64,000 nucleotides of DNA from AE-B3B sp964543295. GTDB taxonomy: Bacteria > Aerophobota > Aerophobia > Aerophobales > AE-B3A. The DNA is taken from the NCBI GenBank assembly GCA_964543295.1, contig CAZIXA010000001.1:62001-126000 (forward strand). The letters run 5' to 3'. The notes beneath the pieces were generated by a model. That model made no database searches. It saw only the letters and a program-made list of their open reading frames with translations, and had not been told where the DNA came from. Made by a program: the position numbers and the translations under genes. How positions within the stretch are numbered: the stretch's first letter is position 1; each line of letters begins with the position of its first letter. Of the stretch, positions 24,211 through 32,237 are shown in pieces.

Positions 24211-25932
24211 TTATGCGGTTCCGGCTACCCGGGCCAATTCCTCCAGGGTTGTATCTCCTCTAATTACCTTAGCCAGAGCATTTTTCCTTAAAGGAATCAT
24301 TCCATTGGAAATAGCAGTTTTTTTAATTTTAAGCTCCGGGACTTTCCTGAGGATCAACTCCTTGATATCATCATCAATCTCTAAAGCCTCCATTACAGCC
24401 ATTCTTCCTCTATATCCGGTATTGTTGCAGACACGGCATCCTTTTGCTTTGTAAAACGAAAGATCCTCATCTACTTCATCCTCTATCCCTAATTCTTTGA
24501 GAAGTCTTTTTGAAGGGTGATAAGAGTAGGCACAATTTTTGCATACTTTTCGCATAAGTCTTTGTGCTCCTATAAAGGTGAGAGCCCCGGAAATAAGAAA
24601 AGGCTCTACTCCCATATTGACTAATCTGACTATCGCTCCGGCAGCATCGTTAGTATGAAGAGTGGTGAAAAGGAGGTGTCCGGTTAAAGCGGCTTTGATT
24701 CCAATATCGGCTGTCTCCAGATCTCTCATTTCTCCCAGCATAATGATATCCGGGTCCTGGCGCAGAAAAGACCTCAGAGCTTGGGGGAATGTCAATCCAA
24801 TTTTCTCATGGATCTGAACCTGATTGATTCCCTCAGCTTCGTACTCTACCGGGTCCTCAATGGTAAGAATATTTTTGTCAGGGCTGTTAATGGCTCTAAT
24901 AGCAGCGTAGAGAGAAGTGGATTTTCCACAGCTGGTAGGACCAGTAATGACAATCATTCCATATGGTTGCCTGATGGCCTTTTGATATTTTTCCAGAACG
25001 TTTTCTTCCAATCCCAGCTTATCAATGGTCAGACCCGAAAGTTGCGCTTTATCAAGAAGACGCAGCACCACCTTCTCTCCAAAGCGGGTGGGGATAGTAG
25101 AGACCCGAAAGTCTATATCTCGGTTATGTGCCCTTATCCTGAATCTTCCATCCTGGGGGAGACGGTGTTCGGCGATATCCATCTCAGATAGTATTTTTAT
25201 TCGGGAGACCACCGCATCCTGTACTCTCTTGGGAAGGGTTATAATGGGATAAAGAGTGCCATCGATCCTATACCTGATCGTTACCTTCTTCTCCAGAGGC
25301 TCGAGGTGAATATCACTGGCTCTTTCCCTTATAGCTCGAGAGAGAATCAAATTGGCTATTCTGATAATGGGAGCCTCTTCCGCCTCTCTTATTAATTGGT
25401 CCAGATCCACTGATTGCTTGTCTCTAACAACCTCTACCGGTGTCTCTGCCTTTTTTTCAGATTGTGCAATCAATTTGTCCAGGTTCATAGAGGCCTTGGT
25501 AGAATAATAGTCCCCGATGACTCGTTCAATCTCGGAAGGGGTAGCTACAATAGTTTGAATATTGCAACCGGTTAGGGCTTTTAAATCGTCAATCACTAGA
25601 ACATTGAGAGGATCAGCGGTGGCCACAGTAAGAGTATTTCCGGATTGAGAGAGGGGAATCACTTTATCTTTTCTAATTATTCTCTCGGGGAGAAGTTCCA
25701 CCACCTTGGGATCCAGTTTATAGTGGGTAAGTTTCATATGGGGGATTCCTAACTGTTCGGCAAGACCTACTACAATCTGTTCCTCTGTGACCAACCCTAC
25801 CTTGACTAAAACGTAGGAGAGAAGTCCCCCATTATCCCGTTGATGCTGCTCAGCTTTCTTTAAATCTTCCTCCGTGATGAATCCTTCTTTAAGTAAGACA
25901 TCGGTAAGACTGAGTCTACTAATCCTTGCCAT
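24211..25932 (-). CDS. pilB: Type IV pilus assembly ATPase PilB
   Basis: 573 residues. An N-terminal MshEN-type domain (about 6-60) has two 24-residue repeats with a five-residue RDNGG spacer. Its leading RLG motifs are degenerate (SLTDVLLKEG and LLSYVLVKVG), so nucleotide binding there is doubtful. The motor follows: Walker A GPTSCGKST at 331-339, Asp box LTIEDPVEYEAEGINQVQI, Walker B IIMLGEMRD, His box LTGHLLFTTLHTNDA, and a zinc site CKNC/CRVC. It powers pilus extension. It has its own consensus-like promoter, divergent from queA. Confidence 0.96.
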   Translation of the reverse strand: MARISRLSLTDVLLKEGFITEEDLKKAEQHQRDNGGLLSYVLVKVGLVTEEQIVVGLAEQLGIPHMKLTHYKLDPKVVELLPERIIRKDKVIPLSQSGNTLTVATADPLNVLVIDDLKALTGCNIQTIVATPSEIERVIGDYYSTKASMNLDKLIAQSEKKAETPVEVVRDKQSVDLDQLIREAEEAPIIRIANLILSRAIRERASDIHLEPLEKKVTIRYRIDGTLYPIITLPKRVQDAVVSRIKILSEMDIAEHRLPQDGRFRIRAHNRDIDFRVSTIPTRFGEKVVLRLLDKAQLSGLTIDKLGLEENVLEKYQKAIRQPYGMIVITGPTSCGKSTSLYAAIRAINSPDKNILTIEDPVEYEAEGINQVQIHEKIGLTFPQALRSFLRQDPDIIMLGEMRDLETADIGIKAALTGHLLFTTLHTNDAAGAIVRLVNMGVEPFLISGALTFIGAQRLMRKVCKNCAYSYHPSKRLLKELGIEDEVDEDLSFYKAKGCRVCNNTGYRGRMAVMEALEIDDDIKELILRKVPELKIKKTAISNGMIPLRKNALAKVIRGDTTLEELARVAGTA

Positions 25933-25965
25933 TATCCCAACCTCTAGAAGTGAAATCTACACTTT

Positions 25966-25993
25966 ATTGTATTCTCGTCTAAAAGTTTGTCAA
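25966..25993 (-). promoter_or_regulatory. Promoter of pilB-pilC
   Basis: On the minus strand, TTGACA (25988-25993) and TACAAT (25966-25971) are 16 bases apart, about 35 bases before the pilB ATG. Confidence 0.7.
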
Positions 25994-26075
25994 TCCTTTT
26001 TTTGTTTTTTGTTTTTTACCCAAAAAAATTGATCTTATTCGGCTCTAAGATATGGAGAACAGTCTCCCCAAAGAT

Positions 26076-26129
26076 AGAGGGGAACAGTCCCGAGATATTT
26101 CTTGACGAAGAGAAAACTGATGATAATCT
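26076..26129 (+). promoter_or_regulatory. Promoter with conserved upstream box, for queA
   Basis: AGAGGGGAACAGTCCCGAG and then ATATTTC lead into TTGACG (26102-26107), with TAATCT (26124-26129) 16 bases on. The same box precedes metG, hflX and the ROK kinase. A related GAGAACAGTCTCCCC lies at about 26055-26069. Confidence 0.6.
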
Positions 26130-26164
26130 TAAGTTAAAGGGTTTGAAAGAAGAGGAGAATAAAG

Positions 26165-27202
26165 GTGAAATTAAAGGATTTCCATTATTATTTACCTAAA
26201 GACCTTATCGCTCAACAGCCTCTTACTCCCAGGGATAGTTGTCGACTTATGGTACTTCATAGAAAAGGAGGAGAAATTGAGCACCGAAGATTTTCTGAAC
26301 TGGGACAGTTTCTCCGTCAGGGTGATGTAGTAGTTTTGAATAACACCAGGGTGATCCCGGCTCGGCTAAGGGGAAGAAAGATAGAAACCGGAGGAAAGGT
26401 TGAGGTTTTTCTTCTTCAAGAGAAGAAAGTGGGCAGTTGGGAGTGCTTGCTAAGACCTGCCAGAAGACTAAAAGAAGGAAGTCAGATTTTTTTCCCGGGA
26501 ACAGAACTCAAAGCAGAGGTTATAAACAGAATTGAAGGCTCGAAAGCTATAGTTGAATTTAATCCTCTGGAAAAGATCACGCAGCTTCTGACTAAAGTAG
26601 GTCAGATTCCCCTTCCGCCTTATATTAAAAGACCCACCGGTCCTACTTTCCGGGATAAAAAAAGATATCAAACCGTTTACGCCGGAGAGGAAGGGGCCGT
26701 GGCTGCTCCCACAGCAGGCCTACATTTCACTTCTTCTCTACTCCGGAGTATGAAAAGAAACCGAATAAATATTGTTGAAATTACCTTGCACACAGGATGG
26801 GCTAGCTTCAAACCTTTATCTCAGGCCACGGTTGAGAAAAATGTGGTTCCAAGAGAGTATTTTAAAATTGATGATGAAGCTGCTGCGATTATCAACCGGG
26901 TCAGAGAAAAAGGCCACCGCGTAGTAGCTATCGGTACTACTACCACGCGGGCTCTGGAGACACAGGCTGCGAGATCGAGTTTAGTCAAATCAGGTAAGGG
27001 ATGGACAACCCTTTTTATCTATCCGGGATACAAATTCAAGATAGTTGAAGCGCTCCTTACCAATTTTCATATGCCTGGATCTTCTCTTATTCTCTTGGTG
27101 GCTGCTTTTATTGGTAAGGAGAAATTGTTGGCTGCCTACCGAGAGGCGATAAAGCGGCGATATCGGTTTTTATCCTTTGGTGATGCTATGCTTATTATTT
27201 GA
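26165..27202 (+). CDS. queA: S-adenosylmethionine:tRNA ribosyltransferase-isomerase
   Basis: 345 residues, normal length. It transfers and isomerises the ribosyl group of SAM onto 7-aminomethyl-7-deazaguanine in tRNA, making epoxyqueuosine. Signatures are LPKDLIAQQPLTPRDSCRLM at the start, GDVVVLNNTRVIPARLRG, PLPPYIKR, YQTVYAGEEGAVAAPTAGLH, TLHTGWASFKPL and NFHMPGSSLILLVAAF. The start is GTG 26165 with GAGGAG upstream. It is paired with tgt, the other tRNA step of the queuosine pathway, 59 bases downstream. Confidence 0.97.
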   Translation: MKLKDFHYYLPKDLIAQQPLTPRDSCRLMVLHRKGGEIEHRRFSELGQFLRQGDVVVLNNTRVIPARLRGRKIETGGKVEVFLLQEKKVGSWECLLRPARRLKEGSQIFFPGTELKAEVINRIEGSKAIVEFNPLEKITQLLTKVGQIPLPPYIKRPTGPTFRDKKRYQTVYAGEEGAVAAPTAGLHFTSSLLRSMKRNRINIVEITLHTGWASFKPLSQATVEKNVVPREYFKIDDEAAAIINRVREKGHRVVAIGTTTTRALETQAARSSLVKSGKGWTTLFIYPGYKFKIVEALLTNFHMPGSSLILLVAAFIGKEKLLAAYREAIKRRYRFLSFGDAMLII

Positions 27203-27261
27203 CTTCCTTGCCATCCTTGGTATTATAAAATATATAAGCCATAAGATCAGAGAGTAAAAGA

Positions 27262-28371
27262 TTGCAATTTACACTCATTCATGAGGATTCAGCGAGCAGA
27301 GCACGACAGGGAAAAATCTCTACTTCTCATGGCTCTTTCTATACCCCTGTTTTTATGCCAGTAGGTACTCAGGGATGCATCAAGGCTCTTTCTCCCGATG
27401 AACTAAAGGAAATTGGAATAAAGGTTATTCTCTGCAATACCTATCATCTTTATCTTCGCCCCGGCTATCGGATAATTAAAAAGATAGGTGGCTTACATAG
27501 ATTCGTGAACTGGAATGGAGTCATAATTACTGATAGCGGAGGATATCAGATTTTCAGTATATCCTCTTTGCAAAAATCGGAAGAAAAAGGGGTAAGGTTT
27601 AAATCTCACCTTGATGGGTCAGAGCATTTTTTAACCCCGGAAGCAGTTTTGCAGATTCAGCTTGCTTTAGGATCAGACCTAATAATGGTTCTCGACCAAT
27701 GCACTCCTTATCCCATTCCTCATGCCCAGGCGGAGAAGGCCTTGAATAGAACCTTGAATTGGGCCAGGATTACTCGACATAGTTGGGTGAAAGATGGAAA
27801 AAGGGGACTATTTGGAATAGTGCAGGGGAGTACTTTTAAGGATTTGAGAAAGAGATGCGTTGAGGAGTTGGTTGAGATAGGCTTCGATGGTTATGCTCTG
27901 GGGGGCCTAAGCGTAGGGGAATCACCAACCTTAAGACAAGAGATAATAGAATACACCACTCAATATCTTCCAACCTCTCAACCCCGTTATCTGATGGGGA
28001 TAGGGACTCCAGAGGAACTCCTTGATTGCATCTCTTTGGGAATAGATATGTTTGATTGTGCCCTTCCCACTCGTATTGCTCGAAATGGTGCAGTTTTCAC
28101 CCATAGGGGCCAAATAATCGTTAAGAATTCGGCCTATAAGCAAGATCCGGGACCGCTGGACCCAGATTGTGGATGTTACACCTGCAAAAATTTTTCTCGT
28201 GCCTACCTTAGACATCTACTCTGGGCCAGGGAAATTCTTGGCATGCGACTTACTACCTATCATAATCTTTATTTTCTGGCTCGATTGATGGAGCAGGCGG
28301 GGGAGACGATTAGAGACAATTCTTTCAAAAATTTTAAAAGGGAGTTTAGGAGAAACTATCAAGGGAAATAG
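27262..28371 (+). CDS. tgt: Queuine/preQ1 tRNA-guanine transglycosylase
   Basis: 369 residues. It exchanges guanine-34 for preQ1 in queuosine tRNAs. Features are TPVFMPVGTQGCIKALSPDE, the catalytic Asp in IITDSGGYQIFS, GGLSVGESP, the nucleophile region MFDCALPTRIARNGAVFT and the zinc site CGCYTC with the His of YLRHL. The start is TTG 27262 with only a weak ribosome site (AGAGAG). A MITE-like repeat follows its stop after about 28 bases. Confidence 0.97.
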   Translation: MQFTLIHEDSASRARQGKISTSHGSFYTPVFMPVGTQGCIKALSPDELKEIGIKVILCNTYHLYLRPGYRIIKKIGGLHRFVNWNGVIITDSGGYQIFSISSLQKSEEKGVRFKSHLDGSEHFLTPEAVLQIQLALGSDLIMVLDQCTPYPIPHAQAEKALNRTLNWARITRHSWVKDGKRGLFGIVQGSTFKDLRKRCVEELVEIGFDGYALGGLSVGESPTLRQEIIEYTTQYLPTSQPRYLMGIGTPEELLDCISLGIDMFDCALPTRIARNGAVFTHRGQIIVKNSAYKQDPGPLDPDCGCYTCKNFSRAYLRHLLWAREILGMRLTTYHNLYFLARLMEQAGETIRDNSFKNFKREFRRNYQGK

Positions 28372-28399
28372 CATGCCAATTAATAGATAGAGTAACCAT

Positions 28400-28583
28400 C
28401 TAGCTACAGATTCACACAGATGGACACGGGTTGGGTTTATTGAGTTTATTGGGTTTGTTGAGTTGAAAAATAAGACAACAACTATTGAAGTTGGCTTATT
28501 ATTGAATTTTGGCAGAAAACCAGAATTCAAAAGATTTGTATATGATAATAAAAGAAAAAAATCAGCGTAAATCTGCGGCTGAA
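28400..28583 (+). repeat. MITE-like element, copy B, carrying a GxxExxY gene tail
   Basis: It opens CTAGCTACAGATTCACACAG, contains three or so TTGAGTTTA/G-type nonamers, then an open stretch ending VGLLLNFGRKPEFKRFVYDN and KRKKSA-stop, and closes CAGCGTAAATCTGCGGCTGA. The ends are imperfect inverted repeats. It lies between tgt and the prepilin gene. Confidence 0.82.
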
Positions 28584-28622
28584 TTAAAAATAACTAAACA
28601 ATGAAAGCAAGGTGAGAAAAAA

Positions 28623-29147
28623 ATGAAGAAATTATCCAGGAAAAATAAAGGCTTTACTTTGATCGAGCTTCTCATCGTGGTGGCTATTATTGGCATAATA
28701 GCTGGGATTGCCATACCCAATTTCTTAGGAGCTCGAAGCAAAGCCCGAGTGACCCGAGCATTTGCCGACATGCGAGCCATAGCTGATGCCCTCGAGTCTT
28801 ATTCTGTGGACAATATCTCATATCCGGCAGATCTGGATGCTTTGACTCCCGATTACATCACTAATCTGCCCAGGGATCCCTTCGGAACTGCCGAGGTTCC
28901 TAGTTACAGGTATTACACCAATCCTGCTGTAGCCGGTGAAGAAATTGCAGGAACTGCTTGGCTTCTCGTCTCTAACGGGCCAGATACCGACAAAGATGTA
29001 CCAGCTGGGGGAACTATTGACTGGACTGCTCGGGTAGCCGGACAACTAGGGGGCTCTGAAGGCGCCAACTCAGGATATGGATTTGATTGGTATGATCCCG
29101 TTGCTGGTGCCACCAGTAACGGTGATCTGGGAAGAGGTGGACCTTAA
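28623..29147 (+). CDS. Type IV prepilin / GspG-like pseudopilin
   Basis: 174 residues. A short basic leader MKKLSRKNKG precedes the cleavage site G/FTLIELLIVVAIIGIIAG with the conserved Glu+5. This hydrophobic helix packs the fibre core. The rest (FADMRAIADALESYSVDNIS, YPADLDALTPDYITNLPRDP and onward) matches the major pseudopilin-like group in lineages where type IVa pilins resemble GspG. It has no C-terminal disulfide pair. The gene for its probable peptidase begins two bases after its stop. Confidence 0.93.
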   Translation: MKKLSRKNKGFTLIELLIVVAIIGIIAGIAIPNFLGARSKARVTRAFADMRAIADALESYSVDNISYPADLDALTPDYITNLPRDPFGTAEVPSYRYYTNPAVAGEEIAGTAWLLVSNGPDTDKDVPAGGTIDWTARVAGQLGGSEGANSGYGFDWYDPVAGATSNGDLGRGGP

Positions 29148-29148
29148 A

Positions 29149-29943
29149 TTGCCTTTATTCGTGTTCTCTTCTTTCTTTATTTTCATCTTGGGATTATGCA
29201 TAGGCTCTTTTTTAAATGTTTGTATTTACCGCCTTCCTCGGAGACAGTCCTTGATTCACCCTCCCTCCCATTGTCCCCAATGTGGTAATTCAATAAAATG
29301 GTATGACAATATTCCCCTCCTGAGCTATCTTCTACTAAAAGGAAGGTGTCGGCATTGCCCCTCTCCCATCTCTTTTCGATATCCGTTGGTGGAAGCACTG
29401 ACAGGGACCTTCTTTCTCTTTTCCTTTTTTCGCCACTCTCCGGCGAGTTTCACCTTTCCTCTTTTTCTTTCTTTTCTGAAGGACCTCGTCTTCATTTCCT
29501 TTCTCATTCCGATCTTTTTCATTGACCTCGAGCATCGAATTGTTCCCAATCCTCTCTCTTACGGAGTTCTCATCTCTGGACTACTTCTTAGCTTCCTCAC
29601 CGGATCCCTTTTTTCCAGCCTGGTAGGGTTAGCCATAGGAGGAGGAATATTTCTAATAATCAGATTTCTGGGCACTTTCTTTTTGAAGGTAGAAAGCATG
29701 GGAATGGGAGATGTAAAGCTAGCAGCGGGTATAGGAGCATTTCTGGGATGGAGTCACGTACTCGTCTGTTTTTTTCTCTCTTTCCTCTTAGGGGCGATCG
29801 TGGCCATTTTTCTTCTCTTGACCCGGGTAAAAAAGAGAAAGGATAGGATTGCTTTTGCTCCTTTTTTGGTAGCAGCGGCTTTGATTTCTCTTTTCTGGGG
29901 AAGCAAATTGCTCAGTTTTTACCTAACCTTTGTCTATTATTAG
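29149..29943 (+). CDS. pilD: Prepilin leader peptidase/N-methyltransferase
   Basis: 264 residues from TTG 29149, which has GAGGTGG eight bases upstream, overlapping the pilin stop. The frame is open to 29077, but that start would lie deep inside the pilin gene. It is a polytopic protein with the methyltransferase loop GSFLNVCIYRLPR, zinc cysteines CPQC/CRHC and the two catalytic Asp motifs (FIDLEHRIVPN and GMGDVKLAAGIGAFLG). It cuts and N-methylates prepilins at the inner membrane and is likely translationally coupled to the pilin gene. Confidence 0.95.
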   Translation: MPLFVFSSFFIFILGLCIGSFLNVCIYRLPRRQSLIHPPSHCPQCGNSIKWYDNIPLLSYLLLKGRCRHCPSPISFRYPLVEALTGTFFLFSFFRHSPASFTFPLFLSFLKDLVFISFLIPIFFIDLEHRIVPNPLSYGVLISGLLLSFLTGSLFSSLVGLAIGGGIFLIIRFLGTFFLKVESMGMGDVKLAAGIGAFLGWSHVLVCFFLSFLLGAIVAIFLLLTRVKKRKDRIAFAPFLVAAALISLFWGSKLLSFYLTFVYY

Positions 29944-30110
29944 CCCGGGAATTTCCCCAATGGTAGGAAATAATGTCCTATGTCTAAAGTCCTGGGTGAG
30001 AAATCAAAGTCCGAAGTCCAACGTCCTGAGTCAAAACCGGAAAAATTAATAGAAATTCTTTCAAAAACTTTGAAACCCGATACGGGAACCTGGTAGAAGG
30101 ACTCCACAAA

Positions 30111-30404
30111 ATGGCCGAAATCACGTGGAATAAGAAACTCTTCCTTATTTTAGTCTTCATTGAATCTTCTTTTCTCCTCTTTTGGGGAGCGAAAAGCTAT
30201 TACCAGGTCAAGAAAGCCCAAAACCAGGTAAAGAAGGTAGAGGAAGAGCTAAATCAATTGAGACTGGAGAACAAAACCCTAATGCAGCAAGTTGAAAACA
30301 TGAAGGACCCCTTCTACCTCGAGAAAATGGCTAGAGAAAAGCTAGGTTTAGCCAAAAAAGGAGAAATTATCTATAAAATCCTTCCTCCCAAGCCCAAGAA
30401 ATAA
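30111..30404 (+). CDS. ftsB: FtsB/DivIC-like septum formation initiator
   Basis: 97 residues. A single membrane helix (about 10-27, LFLILVFIESSFLLFWGA) is followed by a coiled coil (QVKKAQNQVKKVEEELNQLR) and then DPFYLEKMAREKLGLAKKGE, the characteristic end of FtsB/DivIC proteins. It bridges FtsL and FtsQ in the division complex. It starts at ATG 30111. The stretch before it (29950-30110) holds GTCCGAAGTCC-type repeats only. Confidence 0.88.
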   Translation: MAEITWNKKLFLILVFIESSFLLFWGAKSYYQVKKAQNQVKKVEEELNQLRLENKTLMQQVENMKDPFYLEKMAREKLGLAKKGEIIYKILPPKPKK

Positions 30405-30742
30405 TTACCCACCCTCAAAGCCGTACCCTATCAGCTCCCCCCTGACTTCTTGTCATGCCCCAGTTTTTGAAATCTTGCTTTCTCTTGACAAGATAAAAAG
30501 ATATGCTATAAATTCAAATAGTTAAAAACGTTTCTTATTTGATAAAGTAGAGGTATAAGAATTTCAATAATTTCTCTGAATTGTTATGAAGTAAACCTCG
30601 GCAGACGAGATATCAGAAAAAAGAGGGGAGCAGGCTCGACTTGCTCGAGCGAAGTGAGAGTCGGCTTTGCCGATCGAGCCGTCGAGGGGGGATGTTTCCC
30701 CTCTCGAGTATCTTGTTAGAGTGAGGCGTCCCGGTGATAAGA
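30405..30742. other. Intergenic leader region before the tRNA cluster
   Basis: It holds the promoter at 30485-30512 and a GC-rich folded block. GGCTCGA (30633-30639) pairs with TCGAGCC (30674-30680). Inside is a TCGGC-TTT-GCCGA hairpin (30661-30673). GAGGGG/CCCCTC (30684-30703) follows. No coding sequence is seen. Confidence 0.6.
30485..30512 (+). promoter_or_regulatory. Putative promoter upstream of the tRNA cluster
   Basis: TTGACA (30485-30490) and TATAAA (30507-30512) are 16 bases apart, 230 bases before tRNA-Leu(TAA). The structured block at 30633-30703 would be in its transcript. Confidence 0.6.
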
Positions 30743-30832
30743 GCCGGAGTGGCGGAATGGGTAGACGCAGTGGACTTAAAATCCACTGGATAGTTAATGT
30801 CCGTGCCGGTTCGAGTCCGGCCTCCGGCACCA
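30743..30832 (+). tRNA. tRNA-Leu(TAA)
   Basis: GCCGGAG (30743-30749) pairs with CTCCGGC (30822-30828). The discriminator is A30829 and the CCA at 30830-30832 is encoded. The anticodon arm GTGGA-CTTAAAA-TCCAC gives TAA. A long variable arm (TGGATAGTTAATGTCCG) is present. Confidence 0.97.
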
Positions 30833-30931
30833 GACATTGAAAGAGCGGGCTTTTGTCGAAAAGAAAAGAGATCTTACCCCATAAAAAGGAACTATTAACC
30901 GAGCTTTAAGATTTTATAGAAATTTTCCCAT

Positions 30932-31008
<77 letters not shown>

Positions 31009-31018
31009 GATTTTTCAT

Positions 31019-31095
31019 GGCGGTGTAGCTCAGTTGGTTAGAGCACACGGCTCATACCCGTGGAGTCCGAGGTTCAAATCCTCGCACCGCCACCA
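31019..31095 (+). tRNA. tRNA-Met(CAT), elongator
   Basis: GGCGGTG (31019-31025) pairs with CACCGCC (31085-31091). The anticodon arm CACGG-CTCATAC-CCGTG gives CAT and CCA is encoded (31093-31095). A fully paired acceptor excludes the initiator. An Ile tRNA with modified C34 is the alternative, judged less likely from the GGCGGTG stem. Confidence 0.88.
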
Positions 31096-31147
31096 AAACC
31101 TTCCCTAAAGATAAATTAGGCAGAAGAACCTACAAAAATCGTGGTCG

Positions 31148-32029
31148 TTACCACTTAAATCCCACAGAGATCCTGTGGGTATTACCTAAATCTCCATAGT
31201 CAACATAAGCATAATCAAGCTCAACAGTAGCTAAATTAAAACCCAGTCCTACCGTAAGGCCAGAACCTATGTCCTGATTACTCTTATAGCCGGCCCTTAA
31301 AGCCGCCAGTCCACCTATCCACCACTCTGCTCCAGCACAATAGTAGATATCATCATCAGCAGGCTTCACTACATCCAGGGCTATCCCGAAGGGACCCGGT
31401 CTTAACGCCAGACCTCCTCTTAAAGTGAGCGGTAAAGGATCACTACCTAACTGAGAGCCCAGGTTCTGAACCGCAAAACCCAGGAAAAGAAGTTTGCTCA
31501 CCTCTGCGAGAAGGCCAACATTGGCCAGAAAGGCACTCTCCTTATCCTTATCGATAGTATCCTGGACAATTCCTGCACCAAAACCAACGCTAAGAATAGG
31601 GAAGATTTTTTTTGCATATCCTACCATCAGTTCCAGATCGGAAGCGGTGAAATTCCCCGTAAGATTACCAGCTTCATCTCTACCCTCGAAAGTCCCCATG
31701 TCTACATAATTTGCAGCCAACCCCAGGGTTCCCCCCAGTGAGGGAAATCCAATACCTAGATAGCCCTGCCTGATATCCTCAAACCACAAATTATAGGTAG
31801 CTGAAAGTTCTCCTCCCTTTATTTGGGCTAAGCCTGCTGGATTCCAGTATAAGGAGGTACCATCGTCAACCAGAGCAGTAAAAGCTCCTCCCATAGCAGT
31901 TGCCCTTGCACCCACTCCAACTTTCAGGAAATTAGCCGCTGTGGTTCCCGGACCGCCTGCAAGGACAGGGATAGCAAAAATGGTAACTAAAAAACCTATT
32001 CCGACACTTATTGTTAACATTCTTCGCAT
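31148..32029 (-). CDS. PorV/PorQ-family outer-membrane barrel protein
   Basis: 293 residues with a signal peptide (MRRMLTISVGIGFLVTIFAI, cut near VLA/GG). The mature start AANFLKVGVGARATAMGGAF, then LVDDGTSLYWNPAGLAQ, is the hallmark of the PorV/PorQ/UPF0164 group of FadL-like barrels. Alternating strands run to a terminal aromatic ISVGFKW, as in outer-membrane proteins. PorV shuttles substrates of the type IX system and docks on SprA. Here it is last in a block with a SprA-like protein and two proteins with type IX-like tails, supporting the same role. AAGGAGAAAAAG precedes the ATG. Confidence 0.85.
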   Translation of the reverse strand: MRRMLTISVGIGFLVTIFAIPVLAGGPGTTAANFLKVGVGARATAMGGAFTALVDDGTSLYWNPAGLAQIKGGELSATYNLWFEDIRQGYLGIGFPSLGGTLGLAANYVDMGTFEGRDEAGNLTGNFTASDLELMVGYAKKIFPILSVGFGAGIVQDTIDKDKESAFLANVGLLAEVSKLLFLGFAVQNLGSQLGSDPLPLTLRGGLALRPGPFGIALDVVKPADDDIYYCAGAEWWIGGLAALRAGYKSNQDIGSGLTVGLGFNLATVELDYAYVDYGDLGNTHRISVGFKW

Positions 32030-32094
32030 CTTTTTCTCCTTTTTAAGAAAGATATTTAAGAATATGTCGGGATTTTTCCCCTTCGTCGCTGTAT

Positions 32095-32220
32095 TTTAGC
32101 TCATAGTTCATGGCTCATAGCTCATGGTTCCAAATTCACAAAAGTAGTCTGTCTCCTTTTATTTACTTCACTGTGGTCACCTATCAGCCATGAGCTATCA
32201 GCTATCAGCAAACTACTCGT
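32095..32220. repeat. Inverted heptamer repeat element
   Basis: The left part repeats CTCATAGTTCATGGCTCATA. The right part, about 60 bases on, has GCCATGAGCTATCAGCTATC in reverse orientation. It is a repeat-built inverted element of about 120 bases between the PorV-like and protease genes, and may fold as a long hairpin. Confidence 0.6.
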
Positions 32221-32237
32221 CTTCTCCTTTCCATCTA

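Noticed and set aside
29077..29148. Longer start for pilD inside the pilin gene.
   Set aside because: No family similarity in that part. TTG 29149 has GAGGTGG at good distance just after the pilin stop.
30564..30837. Minus-strand open frames over the tRNA-Leu (starting MPEAGLEPARTL and MSGAGGRTRTGTD).
   Set aside because: These are the well-known spurious translations of the antisense strand of a leucine tRNA. The tRNA explains the sequence.
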